DNA of 64,000 nucleotides from Cryptomeria japonica (GCF_030272615.1 NC_081413.1:553313136-553377135); one strand, 5' to 3'. Positions 36,219 through 48,700 are shown, numbered from the stretch's first letter. Notes: generated by a model not told the origin, from the letters alone. Program-made: numbers and translations.

Positions 36219-36585
36219 GTTGGATTAGCAAGTAGAATGTTGTGGTTACTTTATACACTGTAAAAGCTAAATACATGATAGATACTCATGTTTGTAAAGA
36301 ATCCACCTAGCTTAATTGATTGCATTGTGGGTTTGAGTTAGGGAGTTATTAAAATTCTATGTGATAGTTATGGTACCATATATTTGAAAAAGAATGCAAC
36401 CTTTCATGTGAGGAATAAAACGTTGATTTTTAGTATGATTTTTTTGATATGGTAGAGGATAGGATGGTCATGTTGGAGAATATTGGCACTTTGCATAATG
36501 TTATGATGCATTGAGGAAGCTAGTAATCATATAAAGTTCAAGTGGTGTTGTGAATATATGGGCCTCATGGTCGTTGACATATAGT
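36219..36585 (+). pseudogene. Copia RNase H, C-terminal part
   Basis: Fragments such as SWISK, VVVTLYTVKAKYMIDTHVCK (the L-T-A-EY motif with Glu read as Lys) and AFHARTKHID-like remains near 36385-36440, followed by VEYWHFA/DALRKLVII-type text. This is the end of Copia pol next to the proposed 3' LTR. Confidence 0.65.
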
Positions 36586-37290
36586 TGATAGTGTTGGTAC
36601 TCCCTTTTATCTTGAAAGGTGTTAAAGAAGTGGAAGATTTCTAGGAAATGTGTCTCAACATTCATCCAAATATTAAGAACACAATAAAATGTTAAATTTG
36701 GACTATAGAATAAAACACTATTTATGGTCTATAGAGGTCAATTTTGGCACTAAAAATATTAAAAAATTCATAATTGAAGCAAGCAGTATATGAAGAGATG
36801 GAACTACACAAGATCTAAAATTTTAGAAGGGTTCAAGTAGCTTCCTAAATAAAAATTAATGGCCTACAAAAGTTGTGCCTCCCGCATGAAAAATGTAAGA
36901 GAATTTATGATGTATAAAAGATTGTAAGAAGTTATACTTGTTGAGAAAATTATGATGCATATTATGACACACCATTAGTCATGTTCGAATGGATATGATG
37001 GATAAAAAATAGAGCACCCAAGTTTTTGAGTGAATTATGGTAAACTTATGGTAGGTGAGAGAAATATGCTATTTTTAGCTTGCAAACTCGTCTTGGGATT
37101 TTGGAAATTGTACTTTTTACTAGGGATTTGGGTGACACATTTTGAGTGGTTATAGCTCTTTGTTTCTTAATTAAAATTAGGTGGTTTCACATATTTCTTC
37201 TCTTATTTGTTAGGTTATCGAGATGGAGGTTTCATAATAAGTTTTATAGGTACTATTTTGCTACTAGAATTATTCTAGATCTTTTGTTGG

Positions 37291-38470
37291 TGTAAAGCGG
37301 AAAAATCGAACCCTATTCGTTCTCCCCTCCCCAACTCCGAGGAGAGAGAAGGGAGAGTCCCTAGGGTTGATGGTTTTCACTTAGGGGAGACTTTACATTC
37401 AAAAGAGGGGTTGAAACCCACAAGATCCAATCCCACGCAATGCAAGATTGGATTCTATATGAGTTTCAAGGGTTAAGACATCAAGGATACCCCCTTTTGT
37501 AAAGAAATGTAGATAGAAAGATTGAACTAGGAATGCATGTAAAGTGGGAAATATTCGCTTATAAACAGAGATAGGGATATGATATGAAGCTGCGGACCTG
37601 GAATTAGCAGTAAAATGTCGAGACGGTGCTGTTCTGCATATTTGAGCGAAAGTTGACGGGACGATGGCGCCCGACGTGCACACGGTCCTCCGAAAAATCC
37701 GCGAAACGAAGGGGGATCTGTTCGTCTCTGCATAAGGATTCCAGATCTTCAATTACAGCCGCGTACCTGCAACCTACACACAGAAAAGAGAGGACGATTG
37801 GGGGGTTAGGGATGAGGGGTTTGCCTTTAGGTCAAACCCCAGTTTTGGAATTAACCAAGAAATGAGAAATGTTGTAAATGTAATGTAAAACAAGTACTAA
37901 TACCTTGTTGTAAGGATGTTTGTATCCTTATATGCGAAGGTATAGATGTTGTTGTATGTTGTAGTATGTGATCTCCTCTTCAATGGTTGAATCCTTGTCT
38001 TGAATGCAACACTTAGCCTTGAATGGAGACTTAGAATGATCAATTGCTTGAAGGAATGCTTGAATGCTTGAATGCTTGAATATTGTTTCCACGTCTTGTA
38101 CACATATGTCCTCCTTCCTCAAAATGGGAGAGGAAATGTAGTTTATATACTTGTCAATTAGGGTTAAAAGACTGATTTTCCCGACCTTAGGCCGACCAGG
38201 AAATGTTATTTTCCAAATTGCAAACAAAAAGACCCGAAGTCCCATAGGAGACTGGGCCCAAAATAGGGCCAGGGACCAGGGCGCTGGGCGCCATGGTCCC
38301 ACCTCCCGAGACAACAGGGTGCAAGGAGGATCAGGCCAGGGTGCTGAGAAATGCAGTTTTTGGTGTCATGAACAAGTTTCGGGGTCTCCATTCAGGTTCC
38401 GTGCTGCATCGCCATCGTGAAGACCCAAATGCAGTCGAAATTGCAAGTGTCACAATTTTAGGACGCTACA
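37291..38470 (-). mobile_element. Solo LTR, TR-GAG LTR family, subfamily 2
   Basis: Reverse orientation; on the plus strand it runs from TGTAAAGCGG to GGACGCTACA. The TSD GTTGG is perfect at 37286-37290 and 38471-38475. It aligns with the 18571 LTR (TATA, GCATTCAA-type repeats at about 38040-38080 on the minus strand, CTGCAAA-type and CACGGTCC blocks) but starts TGTAGCGTCC instead of TGTAGTGTC. The open frames in it are not genes. Confidence 0.95.
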
Positions 38471-38475
38471 GTTGG

Positions 38476-39901
38476 TGATAACCTTATATTTTAAGAGTTT
38501 GAATATGTATTATAAGCATTGAATAATGATAAAATATTTTGTTGGGGGTAATTTTTATTTATTCAAAATTAACTAAATACATACATAATGAGTAGATTTC
38601 CATATCGAAATAGCCATCAAGAAAGACCAAAATGATAACACCCCCAAAGGGTTCCTAAAATATCAAATAGTATTAAAACTATTGAAACAACTACCCATAC
38701 CAACCTTACTACTTACCGTTACCCCACCATCATTCTAGCTAATCATTTTGAATGAGTTATAGAGTTGGTAGGATTTATCCTAGGTCAATCCTCTCCATCC
38801 AGTCACATTCCAACTATCCACCTCCTCTCAATCCTATGTAGATAGACAATCAACTACCTTATTCCCCTCTCTTGGAATATAAAAAATAAAAAAAATCTCT
38901 TTTTTTTTAAAAGTTTATATTTTTCTTGACAATTTGAGCTAATCTATAATGCCCACCAAAATACCTTAGAGAAATACACCTAATCTAACTACAATGGAGA
39001 CATTTTTTTTTAAAAATGCACATCTATTAAACAACATATGCAACAATATCATCCATATAATACATATCAAATACAACATCTACTAAATGCATCAATTATA
39101 ATCACATCATAATCTTAATTACCATATTGCATAAACCATCATAGCACAATTTCCGCAAGCGGAATAAAATATCATATCATCTTTTCCCCTAGGGTATATC
39201 AACATCACTATTTACGAATAACATCCTATAGACTAGATTCATTTTAAGCACCAATACCAAATGTTCCTAATTCCATATAACACATCCATTCTAACATTAG
39301 GAATCCAGTCCCATAACCATCTATCACCATGTTTAGGACTATAGCACATTTTAAGATTCATACACATAACCTAAGAGTTACTTCCATAGACAAGTACGCA
39401 AAGCATACACAATGCTAACTATCATGAATCATGTAACCATTCTAAGATACTTAGGCAATTCTATTTTATTTTACATAGAGGAAGCTTACAATAGAATTCA
39501 AATGATCTAATCATCTTATTATATCCAATTCCTAGTCTTAGAATGTCACATTACATAGATTTACTTTTACAAGGTACATGATCCTTTCCTTAATACAATG
39601 CCATTATGAATACATGAGTAATGCAATACATAGAATCAACTACAAGTATTCTCACATAATGAAGAACAATAAAATCCACATCCACGCATGCAACTCCAAT
39701 GAAGAATATCCCAATGGGAGAAGGCATCAAACCACCCTGTTGTCATCGATTTCAGTGTGGCCGAAATCGTGAGGCAACCCTAGGAAACTTGTCCGTTTCA
39801 TACCTCACATCCTCTAGGAGAGGCTAACCTACTCTGTCGGTTAGTTGAAATTTGCTTATTGTCATTTTTTTTTTTTTAAGTTAGTTGATTTTGCAGTTTT
39901 A
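38476..39901. other. Gene-free DNA
   Basis: 38540-38880 may be the minus-strand 3' end of a LINE (AATAAATAAAAATTACC), but no coding part supports it. 38990-39850 is AT/CA-rich and similar in style to the start of the 45797 element. Nothing firmer can be said. Confidence 0.3.
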
Positions 39902-41014
39902 CCTGCATGTCAAACTTTAAAGTCCGACCTGCAGGGTGTTTAGGTGTTCTGATGCACATCAGACTTTAAAGTCCGATGTGCATGTTTGCCTATAGTTAAG
40001 TGCAGATCGGACTTTAAAGTCTGACTTGCAGGCTGTTTTGCTTGTATTAATCTACAGATCAGACTTTAAAGTTCAACCCACAGGGGGTCTACGTGCAGAT
40101 CGAACTTTTAAGTCCGACCTGCATGGCGTGAACTGCATTAAATGCGAGCATTAATTAATATTTTTGTTACAGTTTTAATCAGTTCAGAGTCATTTCCAAG
40201 TCATTTTATCCTCTTTGTGCGTGCCCTCTTGCCCACTTTGTGTGAATTTTGCTCGTGATCGTTCTTTTGTTAGACCTACTCTCTACGGATTTGCATATTT
40301 GAGGTATGTTGTTTTGAATTTTTTTGTGTTTTTCTTTTGTTAGTGTGTGTCGGTAGATTAGGGTTTTATTTTTGTTTATGTTTTATTTGTTTAGTTTTAA
40401 GTTCTAGGGTATGTTGAGTTTTTAATCCGAATACCCTAGAACTGTGTCTTCCCCCAATCGATAGCTTCCCACATGTCGGATTTTAAAATCTGACATGTGG
40501 GGAGTTGTTCTACCCAAAGGATTCACATCATACTTTAAAGTACGATGTGAAGAAGTCAAGCTCTTTCCCTTGATTGACATGTCAGACTTTAATGTCCAAC
40601 TTGTCAATCCTTTGTTTTTTTCCTCGATTTACAGGACAAACTTTAAAGTCTGACATGTTCATCAGATCACTTTTCCTTGGCTGCACATCGGACTTTAAAG
40701 TCCGATGTGCAAGTCATATAAATTGTGTTTTAAAACTTGCACATCGGACTTTAAAATACGACCTGCAGATCCAAGTTCTTCCCTAGCTGCACATCATACT
40801 TTAAAGTCTGACATGCAGCTGCCTTGCAGGTTTTCCACTTGCAGGCCGAACTTTAAAGTTCGACCTGCGTATGATGTTCTTCCCACTTGCACATCGGACT
40901 TTAAAGTCTGATATGCAACCTGTGATGTTTTTCTCTTGCACATCAGACTTTAAAGTCTGATGTGCGAGTATTGGTCTTCTAATTTGCAGATCAGACTTTA
41001 AAGTCCGACCTGCA
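39902..41014. repeat. Array of 16 palindromes (about 30 bp each) in two clusters
   Basis: The best copy (40682-40711) is TGCACATCGGACTTT followed by its exact reverse complement. Copies lie at 39902-39934, 39953-39982, 40001-40030, 40053-40082, 40094-40123, then 40469-40500, 40522-40551, 40573-40608, 40629-40658, 40682-40711, 40738-40767, 40788-40817, 40840-40869, 40888-40917, 40938-40967 and 40985-41014. The core ACTTTAAAGT is the most constant part. Centre spacing is 41-56 bp, mostly 50-52. Spacers are not conserved apart from a pyrimidine-rich tendency (TTCTTCCC type). A 345-bp gap without copies separates the clusters. The spacing is not a multiple of three, so the open frames across the array are by-products. 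Confidence 0.95.
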
Positions 41015-41131
41015 AGTTTTTGTCCTGTTTTTTCCCAAGTCCTTTTTGTCTCTAGATTCTTGTTGTAATTGATGAAATTTTCCCTTCTGATGCTGATAAT
41101 CTTCAAAATACTAATTATTAGTATTGAATAT

Positions 41132-44100
41132 AGTACTTTGCAAATGTCTAAGCCTGATCAAGGTAAATCAAAGCCTTCTTCCAGTCAGTTAGAGCCTTCA
41201 CCAAGCAAGCCATCTGTGAAAGAAATGAAGCACAATAATGATAAATACTTGAATATGTTCCCAGAGAGCTCAACTGACTCCAATGCCAAAGAGATTAGAG
41301 ATAAGAGATACAAAGATCGGTCATGTGGACATGCAAGAGTTCATTGATTGAGTCAAGAAAACCCCTTCACATATGGCAAGCTTAATCAAATCAGAGTTGC
41401 ACAAGTATGCTTCTTTCCCAGTAGTAGCTCATGACCTAGATTTTGTACTTGCAGTGGTAGATCATTTTGATCCTAATACAAGATAGGTGAAGGATGTAAA
41501 TCAAAATGTTTTCATGACACTAGACAGTGTTTTCTTTAATAGTGTGTTTAAGGGTTCTCTAGTGGAAGAAGTAGCAGACATAACCAAAGATAGTGCTCAA
41601 GAGTATTATGAGAAGAATAAAGTGAAATGTAAGAAGATGAACAATATAGTTTTCTTATCTTCAACCAGGGTCTCCACCACTTCAAGATGGCCTAAATACT
41701 TCCATAGGAGTGATTTAAATGAAGAATACAATGATATGGTCACTATGCTAGCATGAGTGAAAGATCTGAGATACTCTCATTACTTTCAGAACTGGATGTG
41801 CTATTACATGAGCATAATCAGAAAAGGGACTACCAAAATAGATTGGGGTGAGCAGATTAGTGATGTACTTTGTGCATAGTTGAAAGAGGTCAAAACAACA
41901 CTGAAGTTCTATATGACCTTGTACCTTGTGTATGCAGCCGCCTCTATGAGGCAATATCTAGGTTTGTCTACAAAGGGTGATAGAAGGTTAGTACCTGTTT
42001 GTCTATAAAGGGTTAGAGAAGAGAAGATTTTCAGAAGCAACATACAACAAAGTTTCTTTATTTGGTTGTGTATTCCTTCAATTTCCCACTTTCACATATA
42101 TCCACATAGGATGTTTTACAGGTGAACCATTCATGTTTCCAAGGTATCCTTTAGATAAAATTATCCTCATGGAATTATGCCAACAATTGATTCATGTACA
42201 TGAGAGGTAGTCACAAGCTCATAAGACTAGCCTTAAATTTCCAGAAGTCATTGGCCAGTATTCAGTGATGACCAACCCAAAGTCCAAAAATATGGAGGAA
42301 GAAATGCAATGGAATACCATGAGGAAGTTCAAGGCTCGTAATAATTTTGATTTTCATGGGACGAAGAACAAAACCAAGAGGATATATACACATGTATATT
42401 GGCTCGAAGATGTTTGGGCAGATTGTGAAAATGAGGAAGATGCAAGGAGAATGGATTTTAGTTGTCAAACTTTGGAACAAATTGAGAACCTAGATTTGGC
42501 TAGGATCCCAGATACAATGGAAGATACTGATGACATAGTAGACCCGGTCTACTTTGAATGAAAGATTTCTGATTTTCCCTTGCCACTCATCCAATGGTCC
42601 AAAAAGGAAAGTAAGTCTATTACCCAAAGAATTGCTCCTATTCTGGCTAATAATAATGTATGGTTGTTGAAGAAAGGGATTAGAATGAAGCAACCTTCTT
42701 CCAGTTCTAGTGATGATGATGAAAGTGAAGGCCCAGTTGGAAAAACAATTGAATTAAGGACCAAGAACAAAGCAGATGTGAAAGCACCTCCATCAATCCC
42801 TTCGATACAATCTAAGGGAAAAGGACCTAAAATCAAATTTTGTCAAAGGGTTAAAGAAAGGTGAATATTCATCATCTGCACAAGTGACACAAGTAGAAGA
42901 GCCTGAGCAACTGTCTGTTTAAGAGGCTAAGAAAGAAAAAGAACAAGAAGAAGGAGAAATTCCTCATGAAGAGGAAATGCAAGTTGAAGAACCAACTCAT
43001 CAATGTGAAAGTGACACTCCCACCACTTCACAGGTATCAACCCCCACACAAGTTGTTATTCATTCTATTAAATCAGATTCAGATCAAGATGTAGAAGAAT
43101 ATGATGATGAAGGGTTGAATATAGAATTACCACAAAGGAAGGGTGATTAGGAATATGTTACATTGTCTAGTCTCCCAAGTTTTGATGATGTTCCTACATC
43201 CATGATTGAATCTTCAATTCTGGATTTTACTGAATCTTTGGAGAAAATAGTTGTAGAGTAGTAGTCAATTGCCCTACCTTCTACAACTATCATGGCTAAA
43301 GATCCACCTATTGTAAGTACCATTGTTACTACCTAAAATGCCATCAATAGTTGTGACCACAGTTGTTTCAGGGGAGGTACCCATAATGACTATTGTTGCT
43401 TCATCAGAGCCACCATCCATTACCATAGTCGTAGTGCAGATTATTCCATCTTTTGTAGCTGCATCATCAAGTCAAAATGTGTCTGAGATGCCGATGTCTA
43501 CTCAGAAGGAGGCCACAAATCCAACCACCAAAGAAGATCTTCTACCATGGATGTATGTTGTGGCACCTAAAAGGAAGAAAGAAGTGATTTCACCAAATGA
43601 ATTTGATTTCAAGAAGTTAGTTCCATCCAAGGCGAAGGGGACTAAAAAGCTGAAGACTGTTTCTTGGGTGTTGGTGGATCCTACTACAAAAAGAAAATAT
43701 GCTGAGGTCATGATGCCATTTTCAAATAAAAACAAGAACAATATCCAACTTGTAGATTATACTATGCAGTCTGTAGGACTTGGTGTGGAGACACATGAGT
43801 GTCAAGTTAGACTCTCAAACTGCTTTCAATTCTCTTGTGTGTAGGTTTGATCAAGAAAGAGATGAGAAAAATGAATGGAAGCAGAAAAGTGAACAACTGA
43901 CCAATGTGGTTCTCAAAGTCACACAATCTTCCCAGGAGGTTGAGCCTATTGTTTCCTCAATTGATACTGAGGCTCTAAAAAAGGTAGAACAGGTGGGCGT
44001 TAAGGATCGAGTAGTGGATGAATGGATTGATTGTTTGAAATCAGAGGGCTCTCTTCGACTTTTGGATTCAATGGTCAAATTATTGATGGATTTTGAAATT

Positions 44101-44698
44101 GTTCAAATTCAGATGCAAGGTACCAAAACCACTTTGACCAAAGAAATGGAAGACATTGAAAATAGTATAACTCTTTGGAGCAAAATGAGAGATTTCAGGA
44201 TTGACGTTCTTGTAGAAAACAAGGTAATAATGACACAGGAAAAATACATCCAAATTCTATTGTTATTATCTCATAAGGGTAAAATAATAAGGTCAGTAAT
44301 CTTAGAAATAGATCAAGAAAAGAAAGAATGTGATAATGAGATTGATCAGATTTTGACAAGGATAGTTGAGATTCCTTATTGCTTGTATGATGAGAGTCAA
44401 AAACTAATATCCAGTGAGAACATCATACAAGAATTTCTTTCCCTAATTACTCACTAGGCAGAAAAGGACTTCTCGTTGAATGCATTTGATAATTTGCTTG
44501 AGATACAGGTTAGTTTTGAAGTTCTTGCCTCAATGCTGAAAGATGAAAGAAAGAAATATGTGAAAGTTGGAGTTGCAGTTTCTAGAGTTCACTTCATCAC
44601 TAGTTCTACCACAATGCCGAACAAAGCCGAGATGGAAGTTGTTTTGGCTTAGTTCGAGGAATTCAAGAAAATCATGAGGAGGAGAAAGATGAATAAAG
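41132..44698 (+). pseudogene. Large broken ORF of unknown function in an LTR element
   Basis: Plus-strand pieces in three frames: MSKPDQGKSKPSSSQLEPSP at 41141; a segment at 41487-41756 (NVFMTLDSVFFNSVFKGSLV); YLVYAAASMRQYLGLSTKGD near 41920-41980; MFYRPGEPFMFPRYPLDKII near 42110-42160; MTNPKSKNMEEEMQWNTMRK at 42268; an acidic Ser/Asp patch at 42690-42735; Pro/Thr/Val-rich text to 43480; KRKKEVISPNEFDFKKLVPS at 43570; then a long charged coiled-coil-like region 43790-44457 and on to about 44650. I recognise no RT, protease or integrase. It stops about 30 bp before a PPT and LTR, so it is the last ORF of an LTR element, perhaps in the place of an env-like ORF. Total about 1,150 codons with at least four frameshifts and several stops. 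Confidence 0.6.
44664..44698 (+). promoter_or_regulatory. Probable polypurine tract
   Basis: The purine-rich run GAGGAGGAGAAAGATGAATAAAG ends at 44698, directly before TGTCCCC. Confidence 0.6.
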
Positions 44699-45789
44699 TG
44701 TCCCCAATTAACACTATCTTTTCATGTAGTTGCATTCCTAGTTACTGTAAATTTTCTTGCAGTTGCATTTTCATTTTATGCATTAGTTGTATTCAAGTGA
44801 GACTGTGCAGTTGAATTAGTCAATTGTGCCTACCTTTTTCTCAACTTCTTTTCCTATATAAGGAGGACCTCATTTGTACATATTTATCTTTTATTATGCT
44901 TAGCAAAACTCTGCCGAATTTTTGCCTCAACTAAGACTTTGAGATTTTGTTGTGAAGATTCAATCAAGCAAATAAAGAGAGCAGTTCCATTTGATTCCAA
45001 AATTTGTGTTGGGTCGAAGATTGTTTATTTGAGTTGATGTTCCTATGTTCATTTCTTATATATGTTCTTTAATTCCTTGATGTTGGTGGCATTATTGTTT
45101 ATGTGAGTAAGAGAAATTTACAATTGTGATAAGTAGACTTTGTGCTATTTGCATATTTGGGAAATATTTTGATAGTCAAGTGATTACATAGTAAGCTTTG
45201 TATTGCTATCAGCTTCTCTTAGTTTTTAGGAAAATTGATCATATCTTGGAGACTTTGAGATACAAGTTGTGATTATAGTTGCAAATGTGGTGATTATAGT
45301 AAGTTGCACTCACGTAAGACTTTGAGCTTACATGATTGTCTAGATATTAAGAATTTTTGTCAAGAATTTTTATTTAGTTGTTAAGTTTATTGAGTTATAA
45401 GAAATATCACCAAGTGAAGGGAAAATACATTAATTCTGAAAAAAGAGAATTACATGCCCTAAGATTACAACCAAATTTTATTTTGTATAAGTTGTTGAGA
45501 TACCCAAAATTCCAATAGGAAACCTCCCCTTGATGAGAGGAAAGACTTTGTCTTATCATAGCTGTGTGTGAAATATATATTTTGTCATTGGTACGCTGGT
45601 GATAAAATATTCACCCAACACACCTGACCATGTGGTACCAAATAGGAACCACCCCCTGTGCTAGGAGATGACATGGGGTTCCAACATTCACTCAAGACCT
45701 AGGTTGACACCTAACAACCATGGGACTCAACATAGCACATAATGAACTCAACACAACAATAATCACATGACAACATAAGGCTGAAATCA
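44699..45789 (+). mobile_element. Probable LTR following the unknown ORF
   Basis: It begins TGTCCCCAATTAACAC after the PPT. A TATA box (CTATATAAGG, 44854-44863) is in the expected U3 position. The right end is uncertain; AAATCA at 45789, followed by ACAAT, is a candidate. Its last ~665 bp are the first copy of the direct repeat that recurs at 49940. Confidence 0.5.
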
Positions 45790-45796
45790 ACAATAA
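45119..45796 (+). repeat. Direct repeat R, copy 1
   Basis: 678 bp from TACAATTGTGATAAG to ATCAACAATAA. It matches 49934-50610 with about 20-25 differences (roughly 97% by eye). ACAAT flanks the TGTGAT...AAATCA part in both copies. Confidence 0.95.
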
Positions 45797-48700
45797 TGTA
45801 ATGCCCCGCCAGGAAACCCCGAAGGGATTAAGCCATAACACAAGAATAGAGTGCAATAATTTTTTTTAAAAAAAAGTTACACAACATTAAGATACAACAA
45901 GATAACAAAGATTCAGATTACATAGTGGAAGACATCAACTAACACCTAAAGAGTTTCCCAACGCGATTACTTAATTACACATTTCTCTTAACACATTAAT
46001 AACTCCAATAAGCTGATTATCTTATAACGAGATAATTCTTAAACAAGGATAATTTCTTTCAGATAGATGAAAATATAATCCACAAGATAAGGTTCATCCA
46101 TTAAGATTTATCTATTCCTTTCGTTCATACTTTTCATTAAAATATAAGCCATGCATCTAATTTAATAACACACTTTAATTTCATCATAAACTAATGAGTT
46201 CTTTCCATGCATACTTAATTTCCTTAACAATAACTGAATATAATCCAATATCCTAAGCTACATTTTTTCATGTTCCGATTTACTGCATTCAAGAGAGGAC
46301 TGCAAACATGCATTTAAAATTAATCTCATCTTATCCTCTTATACATTCTATCAAAATGTCATTCATACATGCTAACACTAAACATGTAACATAAGATTAA
46401 AAGCATCACATAACACCAAGATGATCTCGGAGTTCACCCCTAAAGGGCTACATCTCCGGGTCTGCTCAACTGCAAGACCCCTTTGATAATTAAATAAAGT
46501 TAAGAATACATGAGGTTCTCATAATTTACAATCCTTCCATCAAGGTGAAACATAATCAATATACAAACAACCGCATCGGTCAATAAATACATAAACGATC
46601 CCTGAAAGGAAAGGATCCAGCTGAACATCATCGAAGCTAATACAAAGGTCCATTAGGACATCACAAAACTGAGTCATCACCACCTAAGGTCTAACATGAA
46701 ACCAGGTACTCACAAGGGCATAGACAATAGGACGACACACAAACGTGCTCCTATCAGACAATGCAACAACACACTAGCGAACGTAGGGACAAGTGTCATC
46801 ACACAAACTAGTAGGGTTACCATGGCAGGTCTTCATAGATTCCGGCCCCATAGACTGGGTTACCCTGGCCACCTAGTCCAAACCTCCGGCCCATCCAAGC
46901 CTCATGTGGACCCACACATCCTCTCACGAAGACAAGGATGATGGTTTGCCATTTCAGACCTTCTCATAGCATGTCGAGTCTGTGTTAGCACTCGTCCCAT
47001 GTGTGAGGCACAATTATCTTACTTAGAGATTAACATTCTAATCTACTGTTAGGCTATCACTTATTAGACTCACTTTCGATGGGTTACCTAGCAGCCACTT
47101 TGGGCGCGACCCCCAAACGAAATCCACTTTCCCATACGACACTAGACTATACTCAAGCGACCTTAGAAACCAAGGAATACACATGGTCAAGCAAATGAAG
47201 TTCAAAAAGGGAGGGAACATCCATTTGGTCAAACATGACTCAAAAGAGGTACACTTACTGATGGTGCTCTAACTAGAGACTTGACCAACTATGGTCAACC
47301 ACGAACCATCATTCGACACCCACATAAAGGATACGATCAATACAACATCACAACAAATAACAGTCAACTCGAGACCGAGGACAGAAACATGTACCCAAAT
47401 CAACCATACGACAGGGTCCAATTAAACAAAGCAAGGCTTGCCATTACTTAAGCAAAAGCGAATACATACATTAAACTCGCATAGGCAATAACCAACAGAT
47501 ACAATCTTTTCCGAATTGATTTAAACATTAATTGTTGATCAAATTTTCCAAATGATCCAAGTTTTCAAAATATATTTACATAAAAATCACCATTACAAGG
47601 TGAATGCAATACCACAATTTCCAATAGTCCACTCGCCTATGTCTCAATTCAGAGGAAAAATATAGATTAAACAATTTATTTTACTAAATGAAAATATCAT
47701 CGACTTATCAATTTTTCCAAACGATACATTATTTAATTTCCAATAGTATATCATTTAAATTTCCAAAATGTCCAATGATATAATATTCCATTTTCCAAAC
47801 ACTTAAATACTATAATATCTCATTTCTAAAATTTCTAGATAACCTATTATCATTTAATCTCTCAAATAATATATTCCTGAAAATTATATTATTTAAAATT
47901 TACCAAATAATAAATATATTTTATTTTTCAAAAATTTCTAAATAAACATATTATCTATCTTTTCCAATTAAGATACTTCCTGGAAGCATAAAAAAAAATG
48001 CAAATTAAATATTAATTAATATATATTTTAATTACTCATTAATTAAATATAAATATTAATTAATAATTTAATAAATAAAATCAACATCAAAACTTTTTAA
48101 ATAAAATATAATTTTATAACATAAAAAAATAAAATTAAACTTTAATTATAATATTTTTTTTTTTTTGTCTTAAAAAATAAATAAAAATAAGACAAAGGCC
48201 CACCCACGTGGAGGACCCCACGTGGGCTCCCCTTCTAAGGGAAGGGTTGTGGAGTCCATGTCGTGGACTCCACACAGCTTCGGCTGTGTGGAGGCCACGC
48301 CATGGCTCCACAGCCTGGCCTACCCTCGCAGCCCCAAGGCGTGGGAATGGGGTCGAGCCTTGGCTCCCCGATCCCAAGTAAACAAAAATAATTTTTTTAA
48401 AAAAAAAAAAATTATTATAACCCCTTTTAAAATAAAATAAAATCTAATGTTAAAAATTAACAGCAACAGAGAACAAATACAGTCTCAGCAGAGACATGAA
48501 AAATTTATTATTTTAATTTGTTTACAAATATTCAAAATTGGTTGAATAACCAGACCCAGATAAGCAAATTCTTTTCAATCAAAACCATATTTGGGCATAG
48601 TTTCATCTCTGCCAAATTCCAAACTGATTTTTAATTTAAAACTTAATCCAAAATATTCAATGGAGTTTAAACAAGAATTCCTCAAGAACAACCAACCCAA

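Larger units (their letters stand above)
29560..37210 (+). mobile_element. Old Copia element, heavily decayed and interrupted
   Basis: About 29600-29990 and 36770-37200 are diverged direct repeats (shared AAAAATGTAAG, GATTGTAAGAAG-type, TTATGGTAGGTG, TATGCTATTTTTAGC, CTCATCTTGGGATTT and TTTTTACTAGG strings in the same order) and probably are the two LTRs. Between them, in order on the plus strand, are Copia integrase, reverse transcriptase and RNase H remnants. Exact LTR borders and TSD were not found. Two later insertions, 31731-33731 and 35586-36218, split its pol. Confidence 0.6.

Noticed and set aside
37399-38420. Several overlapping ORFs on both strands
   Set aside because: All lie in a solo LTR with a confirmed TSD; similar frames recur at 53248-54134.
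39902-41014. CRISPR array
   Set aside because: Regular palindromic repeats with differing spacers, but in plant nuclear DNA with no cas genes, variable repeat sequence and irregular short spacers.
40422-41106. Repeat protein encoded by the open frames over the palindromes (TLKSD / DFKVR repeats)
   Set aside because: Both strands give similar repeats simply because the DNA is palindromic. The spacing is not a multiple of three, so no frame stays in register.
46696-46941. 81-codon gene in the 4.1-kb element
   Set aside because: No family signature; isolated open frame in leader-like sequence.
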